Assembly: GCF_001428365.1 (NCBI RefSeq) | Contig: NZ_LMSH01000002.1 | Coordinates: 124,001-188,000, forward strand | Direction of reading: 5' to 3' | From: Arthrobacter sp. Soil763 | GTDB taxonomy: Bacteria > Actinomycetota > Actinomycetes > Actinomycetales > Micrococcaceae | DNA length: 64,000 nucleotides | Part shown: in pieces, positions 16,005 through 24,442 of the stretch | How the letters are laid out: each line of letters opens with the position of its first letter | Position numbering within the stretch: the first letter of the stretch is position 1 | Notes under the pieces: model-generated | What the model was told of the DNA's origin: nothing | Databases searched by the model: none | The model's input: the letters and a program-made list of their open reading frames with translations, nothing else | Translations under genes and position numbers: made by a program

Positions 16005-16475
16005 GTGTCCGTGCCACCGTCAAGAGATTCCACGCCCCCCAGGCTCCCCGTCGGCCAGTTGCTGGCCCGCCTGCTGGCCGAGTTCCGGCGCGAGCTTATG
16101 GCCGAAGCGGAGTCCCACGGGTACGCCGACATCCGCCTGGCTCATCTGCAGATCACGGGCAACCTCGGCACCAAGGGAATCCGGCTGACAGCCTTGGCAG
16201 CGAGGGCCCAGCTCAGCCTCGCTGCCACATCCGAACTCGTAAACGAGCTCCAGGGCCTGGGATACCTGGAGCGCAGGCCTGACCCGTCCGACGCCCGGGC
16301 GAAACTCATTTTCCCGTCCCCCCGGGGGCTGCAGTTGCTGCGCGAGGCATCGGCTAAAGTCCGGGAGCTGGAACAATTGTGGGGCTCGTATGCGGGCAGG
16401 GATCGCTTCGAGGCAGCGCTCCAGACCCTCCAGGACGTACTGGACGCCACGGGCAAACCGGGCGGCCAGGCCTAG
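16005..16475 (+). CDS. MarR-family transcriptional regulator
   Basis: A 156-residue winged-helix protein. The helix-turn-helix is IRLTALAARAQLSLAATSELVNELQGLGYLERRPDPSDARAKLIFPSPRGLQLL, with the MarR wing signature D-P-S-D-A-R-A-K. The flanking N- and C-terminal helices form the dimer interface. MarR proteins usually repress themselves and a divergent gene until a small phenolic or lipophilic ligand binds; here the divergent gene is the Ser-less alpha/beta hydrolase. The GTG start at 16005 fits a leaderless transcript. A GC-rich hairpin follows the gene. Confidence 0.82.
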   Translation: MSVPPSRDSTPPRLPVGQLLARLLAEFRRELMAEAESHGYADIRLAHLQITGNLGTKGIRLTALAARAQLSLAATSELVNELQGLGYLERRPDPSDARAKLIFPSPRGLQLLREASAKVRELEQLWGSYAGRDRFEAALQTLQDVLDATGKPGGQA

Positions 16476-16522
16476 GCAGGCAGCTCGGAGGCCGGCAGCC
16501 GATCCCGCCACGCCAATTACCG

Positions 16523-16541
16523 GCCGGTGGCCGCCACCGGC
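16523..16541. terminator. GC-rich hairpin after marR-type gene
   Basis: GCCGGTGGC-C-GCCACCGGC: perfect 9-bp arms around a single base in the 180-nt gap before the ABC exporter genes. No T tract follows. The rest of the gap holds a possible -10 TAAACT at 16604-16609. Confidence 0.45.
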
Positions 16542-16655
16542 GGCTCACAACCCGCACTGGATCAGCCCAGAGAATAACCCCGCCCGCACCCAGCCTCCGG
16601 ACGTAAACTGACCTCCGGACCACCAACCGGGGACCGTGCAAGAACTGGAGACCGG

Positions 16656-18392
16656 ATGCTCTGGAAACTGCTCGTTCAATACCTGCGGCCGCAGCGCGGG
16701 CTGCTGCTCGCCGTCGTCGTCTTCCAGCTGGCCGCCTCGATTGCCTCGCTGTACCTGCCCACCCTGAACGCGGACATCATCGACCAGGGCGTGGCGCGCG
16801 GGGACACCGACTACATCCTGCGCACCGGCGGCGTCATGCTCATGGTCACCCTGCTGCAGATCGCCTGCACCATCGCCGCCGTCTACTTCGGCGCGAAGGC
16901 CGCGATGGCGCTGGGCCGGGACGTGCGCGGGGCGATCTTCAGCCGGGTGGCGGAATTCTCCGAGCAGGAGGTGACCCGCTTCGGCGCGCCCAGCCTGATC
17001 ACCCGCTCCACCAACGACGTCCAACAGGTCCAGCAGCTGGTGCTGATGTCCGCGACGCTGATGGTCACCGCGCCCATGCTCAGCATCGGCGGCGTCATCA
17101 TGGCCATCCGCCTGGACGTGCAGCTGTCCTGGCTGATCGCGGTCAGCGTCCCGGTGCTGCTCATCGCGGTGGGCTTGATCGTGACCCGGATGGTGCCGCT
17201 GTTCCGGCTGATGCAGACCAGGATCGACACGGTCAACCGGGTGCTGCGCGAACAGCTCACCGGCATCCGCGTGGTCCGCGCCTTCGTCCGCGAGGACATC
17301 GAGACCGCCCGCTTCGGCCGCGCCAACGAGGACGTCACAGACACCGCGCTGCGTGCCGGCCGGCTGATGGCGCTCGCGTTCCCCACCGTGATGCTGGTCC
17401 TGAACGTCTCCTCCGTGGCCGTGATCTGGTTCGGTGCGTACCGGATCGAGGACGGCTCCATGCAGGTGGGCACCATGATCGCGTTCCTGAGCTACCTCAT
17501 GCAGATCCTGATGTCCGTCATGATGGCCACGTTCATGGCGATCATGATCCCGCGTGCCGCCGTCTCCGCGGACCGGATCGGGCAGGTGCTGGGCACCGAA
17601 TCCAGCGTTCGGCCGCCCGCGCAGCCGGTCAGCCTCGCCGGCGCCGCTCGCGGCGAGCTTCAGATGCGCGACGTCGGATTCGCCTACCCGGGTGCCGAGG
17701 CGCCGGTGCTCTCCGACGTGGACTTCACCGCCCGTGCAGGGCAGACGACGGCGATCATCGGTTCCACGGGGTCGGGCAAGACCACCCTGGTCAACCTGAT
17801 GCCGCGGCTCTTCGACGCCACCTCCGGCTCGGTGCGGATCGACGGCGTGGACGTCCGCGAGTTGCACCCGGACCAGCTCTGGGGGCACATCGGCCTGGTC
17901 CCGCAGAAGCCCTACCTCTTCTCGGGCACGGTCCGCAGCAACCTGCTCTACGGCAAACCCGACGCCACCGAGGACGAACTCTGGCGGGCGCTGGCCATCG
18001 CGCAGGCCGAGGACTTTGTCCGCGCGATGGAGGGCGGGCTGGACGCGCCGATCTCGCAGGGCGGCACCAACGTCTCCGGCGGGCAGCGGCAGCGGATCGC
18101 AATCGCCCGGGCGCTGGTGAAACGGCCCGAGCTCTACATCTTTGACGACTCGTTCTCCTCGCTGGACACCGCCACGGACGCCCGGCTGCGGCAGGCGCTC
18201 AAGCAGCACACCGCCGGCGCGACGATGGTGATCATCGCCCAGCGGGTCTCCAGCATCGCGGACGCGGACCAGATCCTGGTGCTGGACGACGGCCGGATCG
18301 TCGCGCACGGCACGCACGAGGAGCTGCTGGAGACCTCGGAGACGTACAACGAGATTGTGAACTCCCAGCTGGCGGCGGAGGAAGCGGTATGA
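16656..18392 (+). CDS. Heterodimeric ABC exporter, subunit with degenerate ATP site
   Basis: A 578-residue half-transporter: six-helix transmembrane domain (1-320) fused to a nucleotide-binding domain. Walker A is GSTGSGKTT, Q-loop LVPQKPYLFSG, signature NVSGGQRQR, and Walker B LYIFDDSFSSLD. The residue after Walker B is Asp instead of the catalytic Glu, and the H-loop reads IIAQRVSS with Gln for His. This is the pattern of the non-catalytic partner in heterodimeric exporters of the BmrCD/LmrCD/TM287-288 type. Its stop overlaps the start of the partner gene (ATGA). Substrate unknown; drugs or lipids are typical. Confidence 0.92.
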   Translation: MLWKLLVQYLRPQRGLLLAVVVFQLAASIASLYLPTLNADIIDQGVARGDTDYILRTGGVMLMVTLLQIACTIAAVYFGAKAAMALGRDVRGAIFSRVAEFSEQEVTRFGAPSLITRSTNDVQQVQQLVLMSATLMVTAPMLSIGGVIMAIRLDVQLSWLIAVSVPVLLIAVGLIVTRMVPLFRLMQTRIDTVNRVLREQLTGIRVVRAFVREDIETARFGRANEDVTDTALRAGRLMALAFPTVMLVLNVSSVAVIWFGAYRIEDGSMQVGTMIAFLSYLMQILMSVMMATFMAIMIPRAAVSADRIGQVLGTESSVRPPAQPVSLAGAARGELQMRDVGFAYPGAEAPVLSDVDFTARAGQTTAIIGSTGSGKTTLVNLMPRLFDATSGSVRIDGVDVRELHPDQLWGHIGLVPQKPYLFSGTVRSNLLYGKPDATEDELWRALAIAQAEDFVRAMEGGLDAPISQGGTNVSGGQRQRIAIARALVKRPELYIFDDSFSSLDTATDARLRQALKQHTAGATMVIIAQRVSSIADADQILVLDDGRIVAHGTHEELLETSETYNEIVNSQLAAEEAV

Positions 18393-20470
18393 GCAAGGTT
18401 GAATCCCAGCGCCCGACGGCGGGCGGCGGAGCGGGCGGGGCCGGTGCCTCCGGTTCCGCGGGCTCCGGGATGGGCGGGAAGCCCGGCGCTGCCGCCTCCC
18501 CCGGTGCCGGCCGGGAAGCCCCGCTGCGGATTCCGCGGCCGCGCGGCGGCCCCGGGCACGGCGGCCCGTTCGCCGGGATGAACGTCCCCGCGGAGAAGGC
18601 GATGAATTTCGGTCCGTCCGCCCGGCGGCTGCTGGGAGAACTTCGGCCCGAGCGGCTCTGGCTGGCGCTGGTCCTGGCGCTCGCCGTCGTCAGCGTGACC
18701 CTGTCGGTGATCGGGCCGCGGCTGCTGGGGGAGGGCACCAACCTGATCTTCGCCGGCGTCGTGTCCAAGCAGCTTCCGGCCGGGGTGAGCAAGGAGCAGC
18801 TGATCGCGCAGCTGCGTGCCGCGGGGGAGAACCAGAAGGCGGACATGCTCAGTGCCATGGCGCTGACGCCGGGCACCGGGATCGACTTTGTCGCGTTGTC
18901 CGCCGTGCTGCTGTGGGCGCTGGTGCTCTACGTGCTGGCGTCGTCGTTTATGTGGATGCAGGCATATATTCTCAACGGCGTGGTGCAGCGCACCGTGTAC
19001 CGGCTGCGCGAGCGGATCGAGGCGAAGATCAACCGCCTGCCGCTGCGCTACTTCGACACCGTGCAGCGCGGCGAGCTGCTCAGCCGCGTGACCAACGACG
19101 TCGACAACATTTCCCAGAGCCTGCAGCAGTCCATCAGCCAGGCGGTGACCTCGCTGCTGACCGTGGCCGGGGTGCTGGTGATGATGGTGATCCTCTCGCC
19201 GACGCTGGCGGTCATCGCGCTGGTGACGATTCCGCTGACCCTGGTGACGACGGCGCTGATCGCCAAGCGCTCGCAGAAGCTGTTCGTGGCGCAGTGGAAG
19301 AACACCGGCGAGCTGAACGGCCAGATCGAGGAGACGTACACCGGGCACGCGCTGGTGAAGGTGTTCGGCCGGCAGCGCGAGGTGGAGGAGACGTTCCGGC
19401 AGAAGAACGCGGAGCTGTACCAGGCCAGCTTCGGCGCGCAGTTCATTTCCGGGCTGATCATGCCGGCCATGACGTTCATCGGGAACCTGGTCTATGTGGG
19501 GATTGCGGTGGTGGGCGGCCTGCAGGTGGCGTCCGGGGCGATGCAGCTGGGCGATGTGCAGGCGTTCATTCAGTACTCGCGGCAGTTCACCCAGCCGCTG
19601 GCCCAGCTGGGCTCGATGGCGAACCTGCTGCAGTCCGGGGTGGCGTCGGCCGAGCGGGTGTTCGAGCTGCTTGACACCGAGGAGCAGCTCTCCGACCCGG
19701 ACGTGCCGCTGAAGCCGGAGACCACGCGCGGGCGGCTGGTATTCGAGGACGTGTCCTTCGCGTACTCGCCGGACAAGCCGCTGATCTCTTCACTTTCTTT
19801 GGTGGCGGAGCCGGGGCAGACCGTGGCGATCGTGGGGCCCACCGGGGCGGGCAAGACCACGCTGGTGAACCTGATGATGCGCTTCTACGAGCTCGACGCC
19901 GGGAAGATCACGCTCGACGGCGTGGACGTGGCGCTGATGTCGCGGCACGAGCTGCGCTCGCGGATGGGCATGGTGCTGCAGGACACCTGGCTCTTTGGCG
20001 GGACCATCCGGGATAACATCGCCTACGGCCGGCCGGGCGCTTCGGAAGCGGAGATCCTGGAGGCCGCAAAGGCGACCTACGTGGACCGGTTCGTGAAGTC
20101 GCTGCCGCAGGGCTACGACACGGTGCTCGACGACGAGGGTTCTAATGTGTCAGCGGGGGAGAAGCAGCTGCTGACCATTGCCCGGGCGTTCCTGGCCCGG
20201 CCGTCGGTGCTGATCCTGGACGAGGCAACATCGTCCGTGGACACCCGCACCGAGGTGCTGGTGCAGAAGGCGATGAGCGCTTTGCGGTCCGATAGGACGT
20301 CGTTTGTCATCGCCCACCGCCTCTCCACCATCCGCGACGCCGACCTCATCCTGGTGATGGAGGCCGGCCAGATCGTGGAGCAAGGGACGCACACTTCACT
20401 GCTGGAGGCCGGCGGGGCGTACGCGCGGCTGTACGAAGCGCAGTTCGCGGCTCCGGTGGCGGAGGTCTAG
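18389..20470 (+). CDS. Heterodimeric ABC exporter, catalytic subunit
   Basis: A 693-residue partner half-transporter. Residues 1-70 are Gly/Pro/Ala-rich and probably disordered. The transmembrane domain has a long first external loop (about 110-165). The ATPase domain has Walker A GPTGAGKTT, Walker [13 protein letters not shown] with catalytic Glu, and H-loop FVIAHRLST. The signature is degenerate (NVSAGEKQL instead of LSGGQ). Paired with subunit one, one composite ATP site is therefore consensus and the other degenerate, as expected for this class. Its 3' third is duplicated at 21330-21883 as a broken copy. Confidence 0.93.
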   Translation: MSKVESQRPTAGGGAGGAGASGSAGSGMGGKPGAAASPGAGREAPLRIPRPRGGPGHGGPFAGMNVPAEKAMNFGPSARRLLGELRPERLWLALVLALAVVSVTLSVIGPRLLGEGTNLIFAGVVSKQLPAGVSKEQLIAQLRAAGENQKADMLSAMALTPGTGIDFVALSAVLLWALVLYVLASSFMWMQAYILNGVVQRTVYRLRERIEAKINRLPLRYFDTVQRGELLSRVTNDVDNISQSLQQSISQAVTSLLTVAGVLVMMVILSPTLAVIALVTIPLTLVTTALIAKRSQKLFVAQWKNTGELNGQIEETYTGHALVKVFGRQREVEETFRQKNAELYQASFGAQFISGLIMPAMTFIGNLVYVGIAVVGGLQVASGAMQLGDVQAFIQYSRQFTQPLAQLGSMANLLQSGVASAERVFELLDTEEQLSDPDVPLKPETTRGRLVFEDVSFAYSPDKPLISSLSLVAEPGQTVAIVGPTGAGKTTLVNLMMRFYELDAGKITLDGVDVALMSRHELRSRMGMVLQDTWLFGGTIRDNIAYGRPGASEAEILEAAKATYVDRFVKSLPQGYDTVLDDEGSNVSAGEKQLLTIARAFLARPSVLILDEATSSVDTRTEVLVQKAMSALRSDRTSFVIAHRLSTIRDADLILVMEAGQIVEQGTHTSLLEAGGAYARLYEAQFAAPVAEV
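19918..20470 (+). repeat. Direct repeat, copy 1 (3' end of the ABC exporter gene)
   Basis: This stretch, from the D-loop-proximal part of the ATPase domain to the stop codon, recurs in the same orientation at 21330-21883 with roughly nine of ten bases identical by eye. About 860 bp of unrelated A/T-richer DNA with a lipoprotein gene lies between the copies. Confidence 0.85.
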
Positions 20471-20765
20471 AGGTCCCCTTGGCCGCTCGGTGGAGCTCAC
20501 GAGCCGGCAATCCACAATGTTGCAAGGAGCGGTAGCTACTCCGACGTTTCCACCGTGCAATGACAGCGTCTACTGCGAGCCTCTTCTATGCGTCATAGGT
20601 GATGCTCGACACTCCGGATGCCAGCGTGTCGGTTCTCCTTCGGCCGTCGGGCCCGGATAATCTCCCATTTGCAGCCTGCAACGCTTGGACCTCGGGCGTT
20701 GAATCAAAGGGCAACCCAATATTCGAAGCGGCCCCTCCTCCGCTTTCCTGCAAGAAAAGACTCCG

Positions 20766-21245
20766 TTGAAAAGATCGCTTGGACCTATCCTCATGCTGGC
20801 ACTAGCCCTAACCAGCTGCAGCTCAAGCACGCAGGCAGCGGCGCCGACAACGCCTAGCTCCTCTGAAGCACCTACCGCGACGGAGACCTCCAGCACTGTC
20901 GCAGAAGTGGCCAATGCCGTGGCCGAACTCCGTCCGAAGATCACGGAGAACTTTGACGAATTCAGGACGAATCGATGCTCTGGCGTGCTCAGCAGCGGTC
21001 AGACAGGGATAGACGCTGCCACGTGCGTAGGCAACCAAATTGCCCTTGGCTCCTATGCCAAAGCACTCAACATCACGCTGGAATCACTGAAGCCATGGCC
21101 GAGCGAGATTGAGTCCCTCACACAGCAAACCACCGAGCGTTTGAAGACAGTCGCGTCCACATCAGAAATGGACGACTCTCGAATGTTCGACACCGCGGTC
21201 CTGTTGCTCAACAGCAAGCTGCAGGGTTGGGACCCGTACCTCTAG
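20766..21245 (+). CDS. Putative lipoprotein of unknown function
   Basis: A 159-residue protein starting with TTG. The N-terminus KRSLGPILMLALALTSC is a clear lipoprotein signal with lipobox L-T-S-C (Cys about residue 18), followed by a Ser/Thr/Pro/Ala-rich linker to residue 48. The mature domain is mostly helical (VAEVANAVAELRPKITENFDEF) with two cysteines (RCSG and TCVGN) that could form a disulfide. No family is recognised. Codon use is more A/T-ending than the flanking ABC genes, consistent with acquired DNA. Its ribosome site is weak. The 295 nt before it hold no recognised gene. A hairpin terminator follows. Confidence 0.65.
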   Translation: MKRSLGPILMLALALTSCSSSTQAAAPTTPSSSEAPTATETSSTVAEVANAVAELRPKITENFDEFRTNRCSGVLSSGQTGIDAATCVGNQIALGSYAKALNITLESLKPWPSEIESLTQQTTERLKTVASTSEMDDSRMFDTAVLLLNSKLQGWDPYL

Positions 21246-21266
21246 TCAGCCACCGACCGACGACTT

Positions 21267-21300
21267 AGGGACATCGGGGGCGGAATCCGCCGTTGTCCCT
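21267..21300 (+). terminator. Terminator-like hairpin after lipoprotein gene
   Basis: Nested inverted repeats: outer AGGGACA/TGTCCCT and inner GGCGGA/TCCGCC, 21 nt after the stop. Followed by TCCTATTCC rather than a clean T tract. Confidence 0.6.
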
Positions 21301-21329
21301 TCCTATTCCGCCTGCGTGGGCGGACCCCT

Positions 21330-21883
21330 GACGGCGTGGACGGCGCCTTGATGTCGCGGCACGAGCTGCGCTCGCGGATGGGTATGGTGCTGCAGGACAC
21401 CTGGCTGTTCGGCGGGACCATCCGGGACAACATCGCCTACGGCCGGCCCACTGCTTCGGAGGCGGAGATCCTGGAGGCGGCGAAGGCTACTTACGTGGAC
21501 CGGTTCGTGAAGTCCCTGCCGCGGGGCTACGACACGGTGCTCGACGACGAGGGCGGCAACGTCTCGGCGGGAGAGAAGCAGCTGCTGACCATCGCCCGGG
21601 CGTTCCTAGTCCGGCCGTCGGTGCTGATCCTGGACGAGGCGACCTCCTCGGTGGACATCCGGACTGAGGTGCTGGTGCAGAAGGCCGTGAGCGCGCTGCG
21701 GTCCGATAGGACGTCGTTCGTCATCGCCCACCGGTTCTCCACCATCCGCGACGCCGACCTCATCCTGGTGATGGAGGCAGGGCAGATCGTGGAGCAGGAA
21801 AACATGCTTCGTTGCTGGAGGCCGGAGGGGCGCATGCGCGGTTGTATGAGGCCCAGTTCGCTGCGCCTGAGGCGGAGGTTTAG
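21330..21883 (+). pseudogene. Truncated, frameshifted copy of ABC exporter 3' end
   Basis: Homologous to the last 184 codons of the catalytic ABC subunit (19918-20470). It has the Q-loop ([11 protein letters not shown]), signature (NVSAGEKQL), Walker B ([11 protein letters not shown]) and H-loop (IAHRFST), but no Walker A and no transmembrane domain. Just after QIVEQ a one-base deletion shifts the frame, so the original C-terminus ([16 protein letters not shown]) is only readable in another frame up to TAG at 21881-21883. The shifted frame runs on to 21935. It is a remnant of a duplication or of a lost paralogue, not a functional ATPase. Confidence 0.85.
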
Positions 21884-22203
21884 GTGGAACACCGGCACTT
21901 GTTCTGTCTGTCTCGAGACCGAGCCGGGTATGTAGTCTTCAAGCGAATCAGTGTACCAATTCTGCTTATTCGGCCGCGTTGCCGGACTTGCGGACTCCGG
22001 CAGCGTTCGACTTCCACCCTGATTGTTCGCAGTACTCAGATCCATTTGTGAGGCCGCCGGAAGAATTGATTAAAACGGAAACGCTGGCATTTTCTGTGCT
22101 ATCCCCTCCTTTTGTGAATGTGGCTACGAATAGGCATAAGTAGGCATGTTCGCTAGTTTGGAGGGAGGTGGACTAAGCCATTCCCGGGGTTTCACTGTTC
22201 CCC
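21884..22203. other. Intergenic region with no recognised gene (island)
   Basis: About 320 nt between the ABC remnant and the HEPN-like gene. It is A/T-richer than the surroundings. I see no credible ORF, tRNA or repeat in it. Confidence 0.5.
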
Positions 22204-24144
22204 TCAGGGAAGGGCGAAAAGCTCCCTGTCGATCCATTGCTGCATACAGTCCACCAGCTCCTTCCCTAGGATTGTCTTGGTGCGTAACGCACGGATCGTT
22301 TTGCTGGTGGCGACGGTAGCCTCAGCGTCCTTAGCTGCTCCGGCTCTGTCATGGAGTCGTCGAAGTAGCGGAATGGAACTCAGGTCATCGTTAACGAGGG
22401 CTCGGATGGCAACGGATGCTATAGCGCAGCGCAGACGGCGTCGGTCCAGGAAGGGTTCGTCGTTTTGGTGCCAGTCGAAAACAAGATCAACGAATTCTTT
22501 GATTGGGTCAGCTCCGTCGATAGCGCCGAAGGCACGGATCGCTGCGAGAGGCATGCGAAACTGACGGTAATCGGTCCTCGCTATTTGCCGGATTTCAAGT
22601 GTGTCTACATATCCGGGGGCCAGTGTAGAGACTGACTTTGCCAAACCAGTGAGGGATTCAACTTCACTGCCGACGTCCAAGGTCCAGACTGTTCCTGTGA
22701 ATCTAGACAGTTGGGCGTCGTAACCCATGGCTCGGATGAGCGCATTGGCAGTGTCGAGGTCGCTTGGCTGAAAGGGTCCCAAGTGCTGGAGTTGGTGGCC
22801 CTCCAAACCCAAATTGCTGATCTCCGCGTCAAGAACAAGTTGAATGCCGTAGATGCTCTCCATTAGGGAGTAGCAGGCGTCGATGACTACTTCTACAAGA
22901 ACACTCTCGGCATAAGACCTGAGCTCGAAGACAGCCATGTCTTCCTCGAGGCGGAAGGTGTGGCCATGGCTAGCGGCATTGCGGTAGTTCTTGTCCAGAC
23001 CGTAAAAAAGCGGTTTGAGAGCTGCGTTCGCCCCAACCCGCTTGGCAAGGGTGCCAGCATCGTCGGCTGTGAGGTTATCGTAGTCCCGCTCAACGCCGCA
23101 TACCTTGAGCATGATGGCCATGATTGGGATGCCGACTTCTTCATATAGAACCCAGTAAAGTCGAAGCATTTGTCGGAACATTGCCTCGCCATCGAGGTCT
23201 GCTGACAGCATGAGGGTCAGTTGTGCGTGGCCTTCCAAGCCGCGTTGTTTGGCGGCGAGTAAGTCTCGTACCACCTTGCCATTTGTCAATTGGGCGACTA
23301 GCTCCCGTTGGCCGCTAGCCAGGACCTCTGCGGTTCCTCTAATGACCTGCTTGAAGCGTTGAGGCGACAGGTGCACATCCGCGACAAGCTGAAGGGCGAG
23401 GTAAGAAACTCCGGTTCCCGTCCCACCTTCGCGGCCTGAGATCTGCCGATATTGTTCTTGGCCTTTGAGTTCCAGCTCGGTGAGAGATTGTTTAGGATGC
23501 AGTTCTGCTAGGGCGGAAAGAACAGAAGCAAAAGTGTGACCGAGCTTTGGCGTCGATGAGATAAGCGCAGCGGCTCGGTTGCTGAGGGCTGTTTCCTCTA
23601 AGACTGCCCCGGCGGCGTCAATGTGCGTCTGGGCTTCTTGTCCATACTTCTTGGCTTCCCAGGGCGTGGGCGCAGCCAAGGCATGAAGATAGCACCGTGC
23701 CATCTGCTCCACATGATGAATGGTCCGACGCAACATGGACAGTTGCGCGACGTGGGGGCGCCGCGCATCGTAGCTAGCGAGACGATCACGAGTAGCTAAT
23801 AGATTCCTTAACTGCAACTTCAGGGTGGGTAGGGCGTCCTTCGTGCGACCAGGTTTGGCAGCGATTCCAAGAGCTTCCAACGTGCCGAAAAAGGCTGAAT
23901 TGACCTTGGATAACTCGATTTCGCACATATCGTGGAAGCCGCGTAGCTGTGGCTGATCGATCGGCTTATCCAACAGCTGCAGGCATTCAGCTGTAAGTCT
24001 TGCACGTGCCGCAACTTGAGGATTTACCTCGGATGGTCCTGGAGCCGCTCCGCAAGTGCCGCACGCGACTCCGCAGATGCGAGACGGCTCTCCACACCGC
24101 TCGCACGAGATCTTGGCGTAACCAAGCTCAAATTTAACCTTCAC
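22204..24144 (-). CDS. Unknown 646-aa protein with zinc ribbon and HEPN-like motif
   Basis: I do not recognise this family. The N-terminus carries a cysteine cluster, CERC...C...CGTCG (Cys14, 17, 24, 28, 31), probably a zinc ribbon. The body is mainly alpha-helical and soluble. Around residue 388 is KNYRNAASHGHTF, whose R-x4-H resembles the HEPN RNase active-site motif (often RNxxxH) and is followed by an acidic patch. No transmembrane segments. The GTG start is at 24144. Codon use is less GC-biased than in the flanking chromosome, and the gene lies in an island with three other unknown genes. A defence or RNA-processing role is speculative. Confidence 0.65.
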   Translation of the reverse strand: MKVKFELGYAKISCERCGEPSRICGVACGTCGAAPGPSEVNPQVAARARLTAECLQLLDKPIDQPQLRGFHDMCEIELSKVNSAFFGTLEALGIAAKPGRTKDALPTLKLQLRNLLATRDRLASYDARRPHVAQLSMLRRTIHHVEQMARCYLHALAAPTPWEAKKYGQEAQTHIDAAGAVLEETALSNRAAALISSTPKLGHTFASVLSALAELHPKQSLTELELKGQEQYRQISGREGGTGTGVSYLALQLVADVHLSPQRFKQVIRGTAEVLASGQRELVAQLTNGKVVRDLLAAKQRGLEGHAQLTLMLSADLDGEAMFRQMLRLYWVLYEEVGIPIMAIMLKVCGVERDYDNLTADDAGTLAKRVGANAALKPLFYGLDKNYRNAASHGHTFRLEEDMAVFELRSYAESVLVEVVIDACYSLMESIYGIQLVLDAEISNLGLEGHQLQHLGPFQPSDLDTANALIRAMGYDAQLSRFTGTVWTLDVGSEVESLTGLAKSVSTLAPGYVDTLEIRQIARTDYRQFRMPLAAIRAFGAIDGADPIKEFVDLVFDWHQNDEPFLDRRRLRCAIASVAIRALVNDDLSSIPLLRRLHDRAGAAKDAEATVATSKTIRALRTKTILGKELVDCMQQWIDRELFALP

Positions 24145-24442
24145 GTCGCACGTCTACCGTTCGCTAATTCCGCTCACAACCCTGACTTTGCTATACAGCG
24201 TAAGGAGTTAAGACGGCTCATCAACCGTGATTTTGCTGGGCATTACCGATGGTACCTAGGAATGCCCTCACTGCCACCAAGCGCTGAGAAAACGGCAAAG
24301 ACATCGCCGGCTGTAGGCCGACCAAAGGGCCATGTCCACGGCCATCAGCATCACAAATCGGTTGCAGCGACTGTGAACAAAACAGTCAGGGACTACAGCG
24401 TCCTGAACCGCCGATTTCCCTCTGCGAAGTTAAGTCCAGACG
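24145..24442. other. Intergenic region inside the island
   Basis: 298 nt separate the HEPN-like gene from the upstream 466-aa gene on the same strand. No terminator hairpin or strong promoter stands out, and no credible gene is visible. Confidence 0.5.

Noticed and set aside
16545..18317. Long - strand frame inside the first ABC subunit gene
   Set aside because: His/Asp/Gly-rich antisense translation; the + strand encodes a complete ABC half-transporter.
20471..21329. Possible transposon between the ABC repeats
   Set aside because: No transposase, terminal inverted repeats or short target-site duplication; the flanking repeats are gene fragments.
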